Source of the DNA: Collinsella aerofaciens
GTDB taxonomy: Bacteria > Actinomycetota > Coriobacteriia > Coriobacteriales > Coriobacteriaceae
Direction: 5' to 3'
Assembly: GCA_014846205.1 (NCBI GenBank)
Contig: RKAY01000058.1
Coordinates: 1 to 10,498, forward strand
DNA: 10,498 nt
Part shown: in pieces, positions 5,097-10,498 of the stretch
How the letters are laid out: each line of letters begins with the position of its first letter
Numbering within the stretch: position 1 is the stretch's first letter
Made by a program: the position numbers and the translations under genes
The notes under the pieces: model-generated
Database searches by the model: none
What the model was told of the DNA's origin: nothing
What the model saw: only the letters and a program-made list of their open reading frames with translations

Positions 5097-5555
5097 ATGA
5101 AGACATACGTTTACCAGGCGGTGCTCACACCCGACGAGGACGGCGGCTACGACGTGGAGTTTCCCTCACTGCCGGGATGCTTCACCTGCGGCGACACGAT
5201 TGCCGAGGCCGCCGAGCAGTCCGTGGACGCGGCGAGCACCTACGTGGCCGCACTCGTAAAGGACGGTCTTGCCGTGCCTGAGCCCGAGTTCATCGAGCCC
5301 GCAGACGGCGGGCTCTCCATGATGGTCGCCTTCTCCACTGACGAGGGGTACATCGTGGAGGGCGAGACGGTCTCGGCGGCCGAAGCCGCGCGCAGGCTCT
5401 CCGTCTCCCCCGGCAGGATCACCCACATGCTCGACTCGGGGATCCTTACGGGCTACCGCAAGGGCCGCCGCACCTACGTGACCGTGGAGAGCATAGCGGC
5501 GCGCCTGATCGACACGCCACGCTCGGGCAGGCCCAAGCGCCGCGCGGTCGCGTAG
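5097..5555 (+). CDS. hicB: HicB-type antitoxin with C-terminal HTH, 152 aa
   Basis: Residues 3-75 carry the HicB partial RNase-H-like fold: YQAVLTPDEDGGYDVEFPSLPGC, then GDTIAEAAEQSVDAASTYVAALVKDG, the classic D/E-GGY-V-FPDLPGC and helix pattern. Residues 92-135 (VSAAEAARRLSVSPGRITHMLDSGILTGYRKGRRTYV in part) are an excisionase/MerR-like HTH with wing, rather than the ribbon-helix-helix or XRE domain commonly found in HicB. It binds and neutralises HicA and should autorepress the operon. The ATG at 5097 fits the family N-terminus; the upstream in-frame ATG overlaps hicA and adds an unrelated leader. The SD is weak (GGGGTCGAAAG). An 11-bp inverted repeat starts at the last base of the stop codon. 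Confidence 0.9.
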   Translation: MKTYVYQAVLTPDEDGGYDVEFPSLPGCFTCGDTIAEAAEQSVDAASTYVAALVKDGLAVPEPEFIEPADGGLSMMVAFSTDEGYIVEGETVSAAEAARRLSVSPGRITHMLDSGILTGYRKGRRTYVTVESIAARLIDTPRSGRPKRRAVA

Positions 5556-5588
5556 CCGTTAGTCCGTCATAAAAGATGGACTAACGGC
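5555..5588. repeat. 11-bp inverted repeat right after hicB
   Basis: Arms GCCGTTAGTCC (5555-5565) and GGACTAACGGC (5578-5588) are perfect around a 12-base loop. On the plus strand the tail is AGCAAAAAAAG, not T-rich, so it is an atypical terminator at best. It may protect the hicAB mRNA 3' end, or act as a protein binding site near the integrase. Confidence 0.6.
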
Positions 5589-5591
5589 AGC

Positions 5592-5640
5592 AAAAAAAGA
5601 AACCCCACCGCGCACGGCTGGAACCTTGGCGCGGTGGGGT
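5592..5640 (-). terminator. Intrinsic terminator reading leftward between hicB and integrase
   Basis: Arms CCCCACCGCGC (5603-5613) and GCGCGGTGGGG (5629-5639), extended by an A-T pair, enclose a 15-base loop. On the minus strand the hairpin is followed by TTTCTTTTTTT. Both neighbouring genes run rightward, so it would stop only antisense transcription entering hicAB from the integrase side. Confidence 0.75.
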
Positions 5641-5697
5641 GACAACAAGGATGCCGGAGTAACACGGAGATAGCTCTGGGCAACCTAGGGACATTAT

Positions 5698-6858
5698 ATG
5701 ACACGCAAGCAGAGGCGCCGCGCGTGGGGCTCAATCACCGAAGCCAAGCGTGGCAAGAAATACATCCTCCGATGGCAGGAGAACACGCCGTGTGGACGCA
5801 AGCGCAAAACCAAGACGGTATACGGCACCTATCGCGAGGCATGCACCGAACTCGACCGCATCCACGTCGAGCGTGCCGATGACAAGCCGGTGCCGACCAT
5901 CGCCCAGGCATACGGCACATGGCTCGAGCCGAACATGGCGGCACAGGTCGCGGCGGGCACGCTCGCGCCGAACACCCGCAGCCTCGTCACAAGGTCGTGG
6001 GCGAACTACGTCGGCCCCACATGGGGCTCAATGCCGGTCGACCAGTTGCGCCCCGTGCATCTGCAGGAATGGCTCCTGACCCTGCCGGCGGCAACGGCGG
6101 ACACTGCTCTGCTCACCCTGCGCAAGATTTACGGTACTGTGTCGGGCTTTGTCGTGCTGCCCATCGACCCGTTTGCCGCCACCGTGAAATACACCATGCC
6201 CACGCGCAAGACGCGTGAGCGCTCCAAGCGCCTGTACACGCTCGCCGAGGCAAAGGACATCCTGGGGCGCCTGCACGGGACCTCGCTCGAGGCGCCGTTC
6301 ATCATGGCGTGCTTTGGATCGTGTCGCTCGGGCGAATCGCTGGGCATCCGCACCGACGAGGTTCTGCCGTTCGAGGCGGAATCCACAACGCTCGCGACGG
6401 TCGACCTCGTGCGCCAGATGGAGCAAGCGGGCATCGAGCCCACGGCGGACGGAGTACTCAAGACGCGGAAGTCCATACGCACAGTCGTGGTGCTGCCGGA
6501 TGCCGCCGGGCGCCTGCTCGAAATTGCAGACGAACGCCGCGCGGCGGGCTCCGAGTGGCTAGCAGATCGCGGGGACGGGCTGCCCATGAACCGAGGGATG
6601 TGCAATCATAGATGGAAGAAGTGGTGCGCCGCCGAGGGCATCGAGCACATCCCATGGTCGAACCTCCGCAACTCGTGGCGAACCATCTGCGAGATGGAGC
6701 TGCACATGCCCTGGGACCTTATGGAGATGCTCATGGGCCACTCCTTGCCGGGCGTGTCCGGGCGGCATTATATTCGCCCCTCCCGTGAACAGGTAGCGCG
6801 TTCCGTTTGCGACGCACTTGGGATAAATTGGGATATTTCCCAACAAACCAGCAGGTAA
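5698..6858 (+). CDS. int: Tyrosine recombinase/integrase, 386 aa
   Basis: Residues 11-60 (GSITEAKRGKKYILRWQENT and following) form an arm-type DNA-binding domain, about 65-165 the SAM-like core-binding domain, and 175-380 the catalytic domain. Visible active-site residues are R210 in CRSGE, K255 in LKTRKS, R324 in NLRNS, H348 in MGHSLPG and the nucleophile Y358 in RHYI. The usual His of H-x-x-R is S321, and the residue after the second Arg is N325 rather than His. The protein has normal length for phage and ICE integrases and no frameshift, so it is probably active. The start has AGGGA 6 bases upstream. As the last element gene before host DNA, it should act on an attachment site just to its right. 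No clear promoter is visible. Confidence 0.93.
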   Translation: MTRKQRRRAWGSITEAKRGKKYILRWQENTPCGRKRKTKTVYGTYREACTELDRIHVERADDKPVPTIAQAYGTWLEPNMAAQVAAGTLAPNTRSLVTRSWANYVGPTWGSMPVDQLRPVHLQEWLLTLPAATADTALLTLRKIYGTVSGFVVLPIDPFAATVKYTMPTRKTRERSKRLYTLAEAKDILGRLHGTSLEAPFIMACFGSCRSGESLGIRTDEVLPFEAESTTLATVDLVRQMEQAGIEPTADGVLKTRKSIRTVVVLPDAAGRLLEIADERRAAGSEWLADRGDGLPMNRGMCNHRWKKWCAAEGIEHIPWSNLRNSWRTICEMELHMPWDLMEMLMGHSLPGVSGRHYIRPSREQVARSVCDALGINWDISQQTSR

Positions 6859-6902
6859 AACGGGCGCTATTAATAGTGGCAATATTAAGATTCGCAGCCC
6901 AA

Positions 6903-6939
6903 AACCACCGCAAAGGGGACAGGCACCTTTGCGGTGGTT
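6903..6939. repeat. REP-like 14-bp hairpin with GGGGACAGGCACC centre
   Basis: Arms AACCACCGCAAAGG (6903-6916) and CCTTTGCGGTGGTT (6926-6939) are perfect, with a 9-base loop. The centre GGGGACAGGCACC resembles repeats I associate with REP-associated Y1 transposases in many bacteria, from memory. On the minus strand the hairpin is followed by TTTTGGG, so it may also serve as a weak terminator for the hydrolase gene. Confidence 0.6.
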
Positions 6940-6953
6940 CCCACAAACATCTC

Positions 6954-7000
6954 GATCTGTAACAGTAACTCGGCAAAATCGACCCTAGATGTTACAGGTC
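6954..7000. repeat. Spaced 11-bp inverted repeat GATCTGTAACA / TGTTACAGGTC
   Basis: The arms at 6954-6964 and 6990-7000 match at 10 of 11 positions around a 25-base centre. No T-run follows. It could be an intergenic repeat of the host or an integrase or regulator binding site. Confidence 0.5.
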
Positions 7001-7060
7001 AAGACAAACGACCGAAACAAGCCGCCGCAAGGGGAACTTTTATACCGCTTTGGGGCCGCG

Positions 7061-7720
7061 CTACTCACCGAGCATCTCTTGGAGCTTGGCTGCCACGGCA
7101 TGCCCCAAGCTCTCGTGGCTTTCGGGCATCATATGCAGATAGTCGATATCGCCTGGCTCGGCAAAGTCGGCGGCATTCAAAAAGTCGCAGCCAAACTGCT
7201 CAGCCACATGCGCGTAGTACTCACCAAAATGTTCCGAGGCTTCTACGGAATGCTCGTCAAAATCGGTCATATATACGTCGGCGATCTGCGGCTTAATCTT
7301 GATAGGCGCCATCAGCAGAATCCGTGGGCAGGGCGCGGCATCGGTCCAGGCAAACGCACGGACGGCGCGAATCAACGCCATGGCGCCGCGGGCAATATCG
7401 GAGGCCGTCACGCCAAAGACCGTCTTGCAGTCGTTGGTGCCCAGCATGATCACGATCGCATCCAGCGGCTTATGGGCCTCGAGCAGCATCGGAAGCGCGC
7501 GAATGCCGTTGAGGTTGGTGTCCAGATGGCACATATCGTCGCGCACCGTCGTGCGACCATTTAGACCTTCCTCAATCACATGCCAACCCTCACCCAGGTC
7601 ACGCTGCACCACACCGCACCAGCGCACATCCTGCGCATAGCGCACTGCGGTGCCGTCGCGCATACCCGCCGGATCATAGCCATAGGTGTTGCTGTCACCA
7701 AAGCACAGAACGTTTTTCAT
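7061..7720 (-). CDS. SGNH/GDSL hydrolase, arylesterase/acyltransferase type, 219 aa
   Basis: All SGNH blocks are visible: block I FGDSNTYG with nucleophile S10, block II EEGLNGRTT with oxyanion-hole Gly in 52-55, block III MLGTNDCK with N96, and block V DYLH with D193 and H196. The pattern VRWCGVVQRDLGEGWHVIEEG and LDAIVIMLGTND closely follows the arylesterase/acyltransferase subgroup typified by Mycolicibacterium smegmatis MsAcT, so it probably hydrolyses or transfers short acyl esters in the cytoplasm. There is no signal peptide. Natural substrate is unknown. An AGGAG site lies 6 bases upstream. A terminator separates it from the upstream PARG-like gene, so it needs its own promoter, which must lie in the roughly 20 bases around the terminator or upstream of it; none is obvious. 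Confidence 0.9.
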   Translation of the reverse strand: MKNVLCFGDSNTYGYDPAGMRDGTAVRYAQDVRWCGVVQRDLGEGWHVIEEGLNGRTTVRDDMCHLDTNLNGIRALPMLLEAHKPLDAIVIMLGTNDCKTVFGVTASDIARGAMALIRAVRAFAWTDAAPCPRILLMAPIKIKPQIADVYMTDFDEHSVEASEHFGEYYAHVAEQFGCDFLNAADFAEPGDIDYLHMMPESHESLGHAVAAKLQEMLGE

Positions 7721-7739
7721 CTTGAGCTCCTCATTCAGT

Positions 7740-7774
7740 AAAAAGCCGACGGGGGCAACCCCTCCCGTCGGCTT
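7740..7774 (-). terminator. Intrinsic terminator of the PARG-like gene
   Basis: On the minus strand the arms AAGCCGACGGG (7774-7764) and CCCGTCGGCTT (7753-7743) form an 11-bp stem with a 10-base loop; the stem ends within a run of five T. It lies 25 bases after the stop of the gene ending at 7799. Confidence 0.85.
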
Positions 7775-7798
7775 GGCATATCACATCGCGCGCACCGC

Positions 7799-8929
7799 TT
7801 ACAGGTACTTGCGCCAGTCGTCCTCGTCCTCATCGTCCTCGGCCGCTGCCTGGGCCTGCTCGACGGCGCGGGCGGCTGCGGCGCGGGCGGCAACCTGGGC
7901 ATAGGACTCCTCGTTGCGCTCGGGGAAGTTTGCCAGCACGTGCTCGAACTTGGCAAAGTCCTGGTCCCAGCGCGTAGAGGGCACAGCAAAGAAGACCTGC
8001 TTGACCTTGAAGTCGCCCGACGCGAGCTCCTTGCGGAAGAGCTCGGCCACGGCCTCTGCGTCAAAGCCGTTGTTCTCGCAGCCCCAAGCACCCAGTACGA
8101 GCTTCTCGCGGCCCAGCTCATCGCAGATAGCAAGCACAAAGCGAATGCGGTCGCGCAGGGCGTCAAGCAAGGCATCGTCGCTCACGCGGTACTCCTGACG
8201 AGCACGCTTGGCGTTGGGTGCAGCGGCGACGATCACGTCGGCATAGGCGTGCACATGCTTGCGGTCGAAGCGCACCGCGGGCACCACCAGCGCACGGTTG
8301 CGGTACAGCTCACAGTTGATGTTGCGGCGACGGTTCTCGCCGTACCATTTACGCTGCTTATCGAGGACGTTGTACAGATACGAATCGGCGCACAGCGTGG
8401 CCTCCTGGCCCAGATAGCCCTGGATGTAGCCACCGCCCGGGTTGGTGAACGAGGCAAAGGCGAGCACAGCCATGTCGCAGAACTGCGCATAGCCGCGGCC
8501 GTTGTCCAGAATGGCCTGCGTGGCAGAGGCGTCGAGCACGGTGACCTCGGGCAGGACCGGAGCGGGCTCCTCGGCGGCAGGCGCGGGCTCGGTCTCCGCG
8601 GCCTCCTCTGCGGGCGCAGGCTCGGCCACGGCCTCGGTCTCGGCGGACGCAGCCTCAGCGGTCTCGACCTCGGCGGCCTCAGACTCCTCGGCAACCTGCT
8701 CCTCAGCAGCTGCCTTCTGGGTCTTGGCCTTCATCGCCGCGACAAAACCGGCAGGCATACCATCGAACTCGCGCACGCCGGCAAGCGAACGCTCGATGTC
8801 CTTGGCGCAGGCCTCGGACACAGCCATCACATGGCGCTCGGCGGCCTTCGCACGCGCCTCACGCTTGGGATTGGGCTGACCCGCTCGGTTGGAGCTGCGG
8901 TTACGGTTCCTGTTGTCGACGTCTGCCAT
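7799..8929 (-). CDS. Microbial-PARG-like (TIGR02452-type) protein with QEA variant motif, 376 aa
   Basis: Residues 28-66 and 128-335 follow the microbial poly(ADP-ribose) glycohydrolase family: SFTNPGGGYIQGYLGQEATLC at 160-180 is the GGG-x7-QEx signature, and LVLGAWGCENNGFD at 277-290 is the conserved late strand and loop. In active PARGs the signature ends QEE and the second Glu is the catalytic residue; here it is Ala (Q175 E176 A177). Ordinary ADP-ribose glycohydrolase activity is therefore doubtful, though ADP-ribose binding may persist. A Glu/Ala/Pro-rich low-complexity segment (about 71-127) interrupts the domain, the N-terminus is basic (NRNRNRSSNR) and the C-terminus is acidic (EDDEDEDDW). 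An AAAGGTGG site precedes the ATG. It lies between two terminators and is probably monocistronic. Confidence 0.82.
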   Translation of the reverse strand: MADVDNRNRNRSSNRAGQPNPKREARAKAAERHVMAVSEACAKDIERSLAGVREFDGMPAGFVAAMKAKTQKAAAEEQVAEESEAAEVETAEAASAETEAVAEPAPAEEAAETEPAPAAEEPAPVLPEVTVLDASATQAILDNGRGYAQFCDMAVLAFASFTNPGGGYIQGYLGQEATLCADSYLYNVLDKQRKWYGENRRRNINCELYRNRALVVPAVRFDRKHVHAYADVIVAAAPNAKRARQEYRVSDDALLDALRDRIRFVLAICDELGREKLVLGAWGCENNGFDAEAVAELFRKELASGDFKVKQVFFAVPSTRWDQDFAKFEHVLANFPERNEESYAQVAARAAAARAVEQAQAAAEDDEDEDDWRKYL

Positions 8930-8994
8930 ACATGGCCACCTTTCCTGTCGCTGCCGCTATCGGCTTTTCCTATCCATGATACCCCGCCGTGCAC

Positions 8995-9020
8995 AAAAAA
9001 GACGGCCCCGAAGGACCGCC
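8995..9020 (-). terminator. Intrinsic terminator of the Bax inhibitor gene, UUCG tetraloop
   Basis: On the minus strand GGCGGTCC-TTCG-GGGCCGTC (9020-9001) folds into an 8-bp stem with two G-U pairs and the stable UUCG loop, followed by six T (9000-8995). It lies 49 bases after the stop at 9070. Confidence 0.88.
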
Positions 9021-9069
9021 TTTCGCATCGTTTTACCGTGTCCGACAGGAAGCATCGCAATGCTGCGCT

Positions 9070-9765
9070 TTAATCGCGACGGCCGAGGATGTTCAGAATG
9101 CGCAGGAACACGTTGATGATGTCCACAAACAGGTTGGATGCCATAAGCACGGCGTTGGGCAGCGTGGGCGGCACCGTCGTTGCCACATAGGTGTCGTAGC
9201 CGATGAAGCCGGCGAACACCACAATCACGATCAGGTCGGTGATGGACTGCGAAACGCCCATGAACATCAGCACGATCTCGACCAGAATCGTGGCAAGCAG
9301 GATGCCAAAACCAATGCCATACACACGCTGGAAGAACTTGGGGAAGGTCACGCCCAGCGCACCAAAGACAAAGGTGATGGCGGCCGTGGCGATAAAGGCG
9401 GTGTTAATGGTAGGCAGGTCGTAGTTGGCAAGACCAAAAGACGCCGTCAGGCCAAAGGTGCTCGCAAAGACCACGTAGCCCACGAGTGACAGGCCCACGG
9501 ACTGTTTGCTGGCAGCAGCCGACATCATGACCATGCCGACGATGGTCAAAATAAATGAGCCAAAGACCAGCGGCAAAGCGGCGCCGCTCATCATCATGCG
9601 CGCAAACGACATGGTGCTCGTAAAGTAAGCACCGGCGCCCATGGCGCAAAAGCCCAAAAAGATCAGAGCAGACATGACAAGGTTGTACGCGCGCGGCGAC
9701 ATCTCCTTGGCACGGCTTGCGCCGGTCTCGATGGGGCCATTCTGATAGCCCTGGATATCGTTCAT
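9070..9765 (-). CDS. Bax inhibitor-1/YccA family membrane protein, 231 aa
   Basis: Seven hydrophobic segments are visible at about 28-50, 60-82, 92-113, 119-139, 147-169, 175-196 and 205-226, with a short cytoplasmic N-terminus. The family signature near the end is clear: FIGYDTYVATT with D191, and NAVLMASNLFVDIINVFLRIL with D215. In the related BsYetJ a pair of aspartates in these positions controls a pH-dependent calcium leak. Length is normal for the family. The protein is expected in the cytoplasmic membrane; a role in calcium or stress homeostasis is known for relatives, not shown here. The start has AAAGGA 7 bases upstream. A TACAAT hexamer about 50 bases upstream of the ATG on the minus strand might be its -10. 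Terminated at 8995-9020. Confidence 0.92.
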   Translation of the reverse strand: MNDIQGYQNGPIETGASRAKEMSPRAYNLVMSALIFLGFCAMGAGAYFTSTMSFARMMMSGAALPLVFGSFILTIVGMVMMSAAASKQSVGLSLVGYVVFASTFGLTASFGLANYDLPTINTAFIATAAITFVFGALGVTFPKFFQRVYGIGFGILLATILVEIVLMFMGVSQSITDLIVIVVFAGFIGYDTYVATTVPPTLPNAVLMASNLFVDIINVFLRILNILGRRD

Positions 9766-9845
9766 AATTTCGTCCTTTCAAAAAGCACCGCGACGGCGCC
9801 GTAGCTGACAAGTTTCTTGCCATTGTACCCGAACGCCACGCGTTC

Positions 9846-10184
9846 TTACCTGCGACGCTCGCTCTCGAGTGTTCGGTCGAACGCCCACACCCACCAACGC
9901 ATCAGATGAGTCTGCGAGCCATCCGGTCGCTCGCGTGCCTGTTCTTCCAGATACAGTTCGGTCGCATGTCCGCCAAAACGAACCTTATAAGTCGCCGTAC
10001 GAATGCCGTGAACCGTCAGGCCAAAACCGGTGGACGAGACAATCTCGTCAATCGTAAAGCAGCGACCATCAACCCAGCAGACGGTAACCGGCACAACCTG
10101 TCCGCCCGCGAGGATGCGAGCCACGACGTCCACATACTGCTTGTGCACGCGCCGAGTTTTGCCGTCTGTCTGTCGATATTCCAT
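9846..10184 (-). CDS. Conserved hypothetical beta-rich protein, 112 aa
   Basis: The core VVPVTVCWVDGRCFTIDEIVSS ... ATYKVRFGGHATELYLEEQ ... MRWWVWAF resembles short proteins common in Gram-positive bacteria with the pattern P-x-x-I-x-W-x-DG-R-x-F-x-I-D, then Y-x-V/C-R-I-GG and a final W-F/W-V. I know no function for them. The start is uncertain. ATG 10184 gives the natural N-terminus, but its AGGAGG lies only one base upstream. ATG 10205 has no SD, but a TACAAT -10-like box ends 8 bases before it, which would suit a leaderless mRNA; ATG 10271 adds an unlikely sequence. The gene precedes the Bax inhibitor gene by 80 bases on the same strand and may be co-transcribed with it. Confidence 0.72.
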   Translation of the reverse strand: MEYRQTDGKTRRVHKQYVDVVARILAGGQVVPVTVCWVDGRCFTIDEIVSSTGFGLTVHGIRTATYKVRFGGHATELYLEEQARERPDGSQTHLMRWWVWAFDRTLESERRR

Positions 10185-10205
10185 GCCTCCTATTATCGAA
10201 CGCAT

Positions 10206-10434
10206 GTTTGCATATTGTAAAGCGAACAGACTGTGGTTTTGGGGTGTTGGGGCGCGCGCACGTGTCCTCATGGTGTGTTAGCAAAAAGAACACCCGCGGT
10301 CAACAGGGCTAATATTCATTTTTAGTGCCAAAAAATTCACTGCTCCCATCAGAACTCGGTAAAGAAACCCGCAGGAGGTGATACGATTTATCATGTTTCT
10401 GTAACGTGCCTGCAAACTTCGAGAAAGCCCATAT
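10206..10434. other. Divergent intergenic region
   Basis: No gene is supported in these 229 bases. A strong SD-like AGGAGGTGAT (10373-10382) has no usable start codon at the right distance: the nearest ATG opens a three-codon frame ending in TAA and lies 14 bases past AGGAGG's end. The region should hold promoters for the divergent genes; only the TACAAT at about 10219-10214 on the minus strand is suggestive. Confidence 0.4.
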
Positions 10435-10498
10435 ATGGACGTAACGTTCTCAACCTTCCTCGGCCAACTTGTGTCGAACCCAGTCCTTGCCGTCACCG
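10435..10498 (+). CDS. Start of a membrane-protein gene, possibly inorganic phosphate transporter (partial)
   Basis: Twenty-one codons are visible before the window ends: MDVTFSTFLGQLVSNPVLAV and one more Thr. The alternation and the hydrophobic run beginning at PVLAV look like the lead-in to a first membrane span, and the sequence resembles my recollection of N-termini of PiT-family inorganic phosphate transporters in Coriobacteriia, which continue into a conserved NGWTDAPNAIAT-type motif. That motif lies outside the window, so the identification is tentative. The upstream SD is weak (GAGAAAG), and an in-frame stop 33 bases upstream limits earlier starts to none seen. Confidence 0.45.
   Translation, partial: MDVTFSTFLGQLVSNPVLAVT

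Larger units (their letters stand above)
6859..7060. other. Junction region between element and chromosome, probable attachment site
   Basis: This 202-base gap separates the integrase from the first host gene. It contains the palindrome CTATTAATAG (6867-6876), 6-bp arms TTAATA (6870-6875) and TATTAA (6883-6888) around 7 bases (a core-site-like layout), the REP-like hairpin and a spaced inverted repeat. One att junction is expected here because integrases usually sit beside it. The partner repeat lies outside the window, so the exact site cannot be called. No tRNA gene is present. Confidence 0.4.

Noticed and set aside
6859..7060. tRNA gene as integration target
   Set aside because: No cloverleaf arms or T-loop GTTCGA-type sequence are visible on either strand here.
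8549..8719. Repetitive GC-rich stretch that looks like a tandem repeat
   Set aside because: It encodes the Glu/Ala/Pro low-complexity segment of the PARG-like protein; the units are irregular and in frame.
7940..9073. Long rightward open frame of 377 codons
   Set aside because: Antisense to the PARG-like gene, Gly/Leu-repeat composition mirrors the Glu/Ala-rich coding strand, and it runs through the neighbouring terminator.
10373..10394. Perfect SD-like AGGAGGTGAT followed by ATG
   Set aside because: The ATG opens only MFL before a stop and is 14 bases from the AGGAGG; no gene can be supported.
10278..10496. Leftward 72-codon frame at the right edge
   Set aside because: No SD, mixed composition and antisense to the more convincing rightward membrane-protein start.

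Overview
The window is high-GC DNA whose gene content and style fit a gut actinobacterium of the class Coriobacteriia, probably a Collinsella. That placement is inferred from base composition, codon use and the flanking housekeeping genes; no rRNA or tRNA gene is present to confirm it. It spans the junction between an integrated mobile element (bases 1 to about 6,860) and the host chromosome (about 6,860 to the end).

Mobile element. From 16 to 2854 a block of seven closely packed minus-strand genes runs leftward: a small Cro/CI-type regulator, an unknown 95-aa protein, a 49-aa membrane peptide, an excisionase-like HTH protein, a 52-aa membrane peptide, a ParB-like protein and an unknown 118-aa protein. 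Most starts have a strong AGGAGG-type ribosome binding site, and several neighbours overlap, as in a phage early operon. A divergent control region (2855-3004) separates this block from a rightward pair: a second HTH regulator and an unrecognised 297-aa protein. The control region has two good divergent promoters and four related 15-bp pseudopalindromes, so it reads as a lysogeny-type switch. An orphan 96-aa minus-strand gene, a repeat-rich noncoding stretch, a hicAB toxin-antitoxin pair with its own promoter and a tyrosine integrase follow. The integrase is the last gene before host DNA, so one attachment junction should lie between about 6,859 and 7,060. No structural, packaging or conjugation genes are visible, so prophage versus other integrative element is not settled.

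Host side. After an intergenic stretch with two long hairpins, one REP-like, come leftward genes: an SGNH/GDSL hydrolase of the arylesterase/acyltransferase type, a microbial-PARG-like (TIGR02452-type) protein whose QEE signature reads QEA, a Bax-inhibitor-1 family membrane protein and a short conserved beta-rich protein. Intrinsic terminators follow the PARG-like and Bax inhibitor genes. At the right edge a rightward membrane-protein gene begins and is cut by the window; its first residues suggest an inorganic phosphate transporter.

The most interesting signals are the four-site operator array, a possible small antisense RNA over the ribosome binding site of the excisionase-like gene, two terminators pointing against their neighbouring genes, the altered catalytic motif in the PARG-like protein, and the unknown gene in the lysogeny slot.
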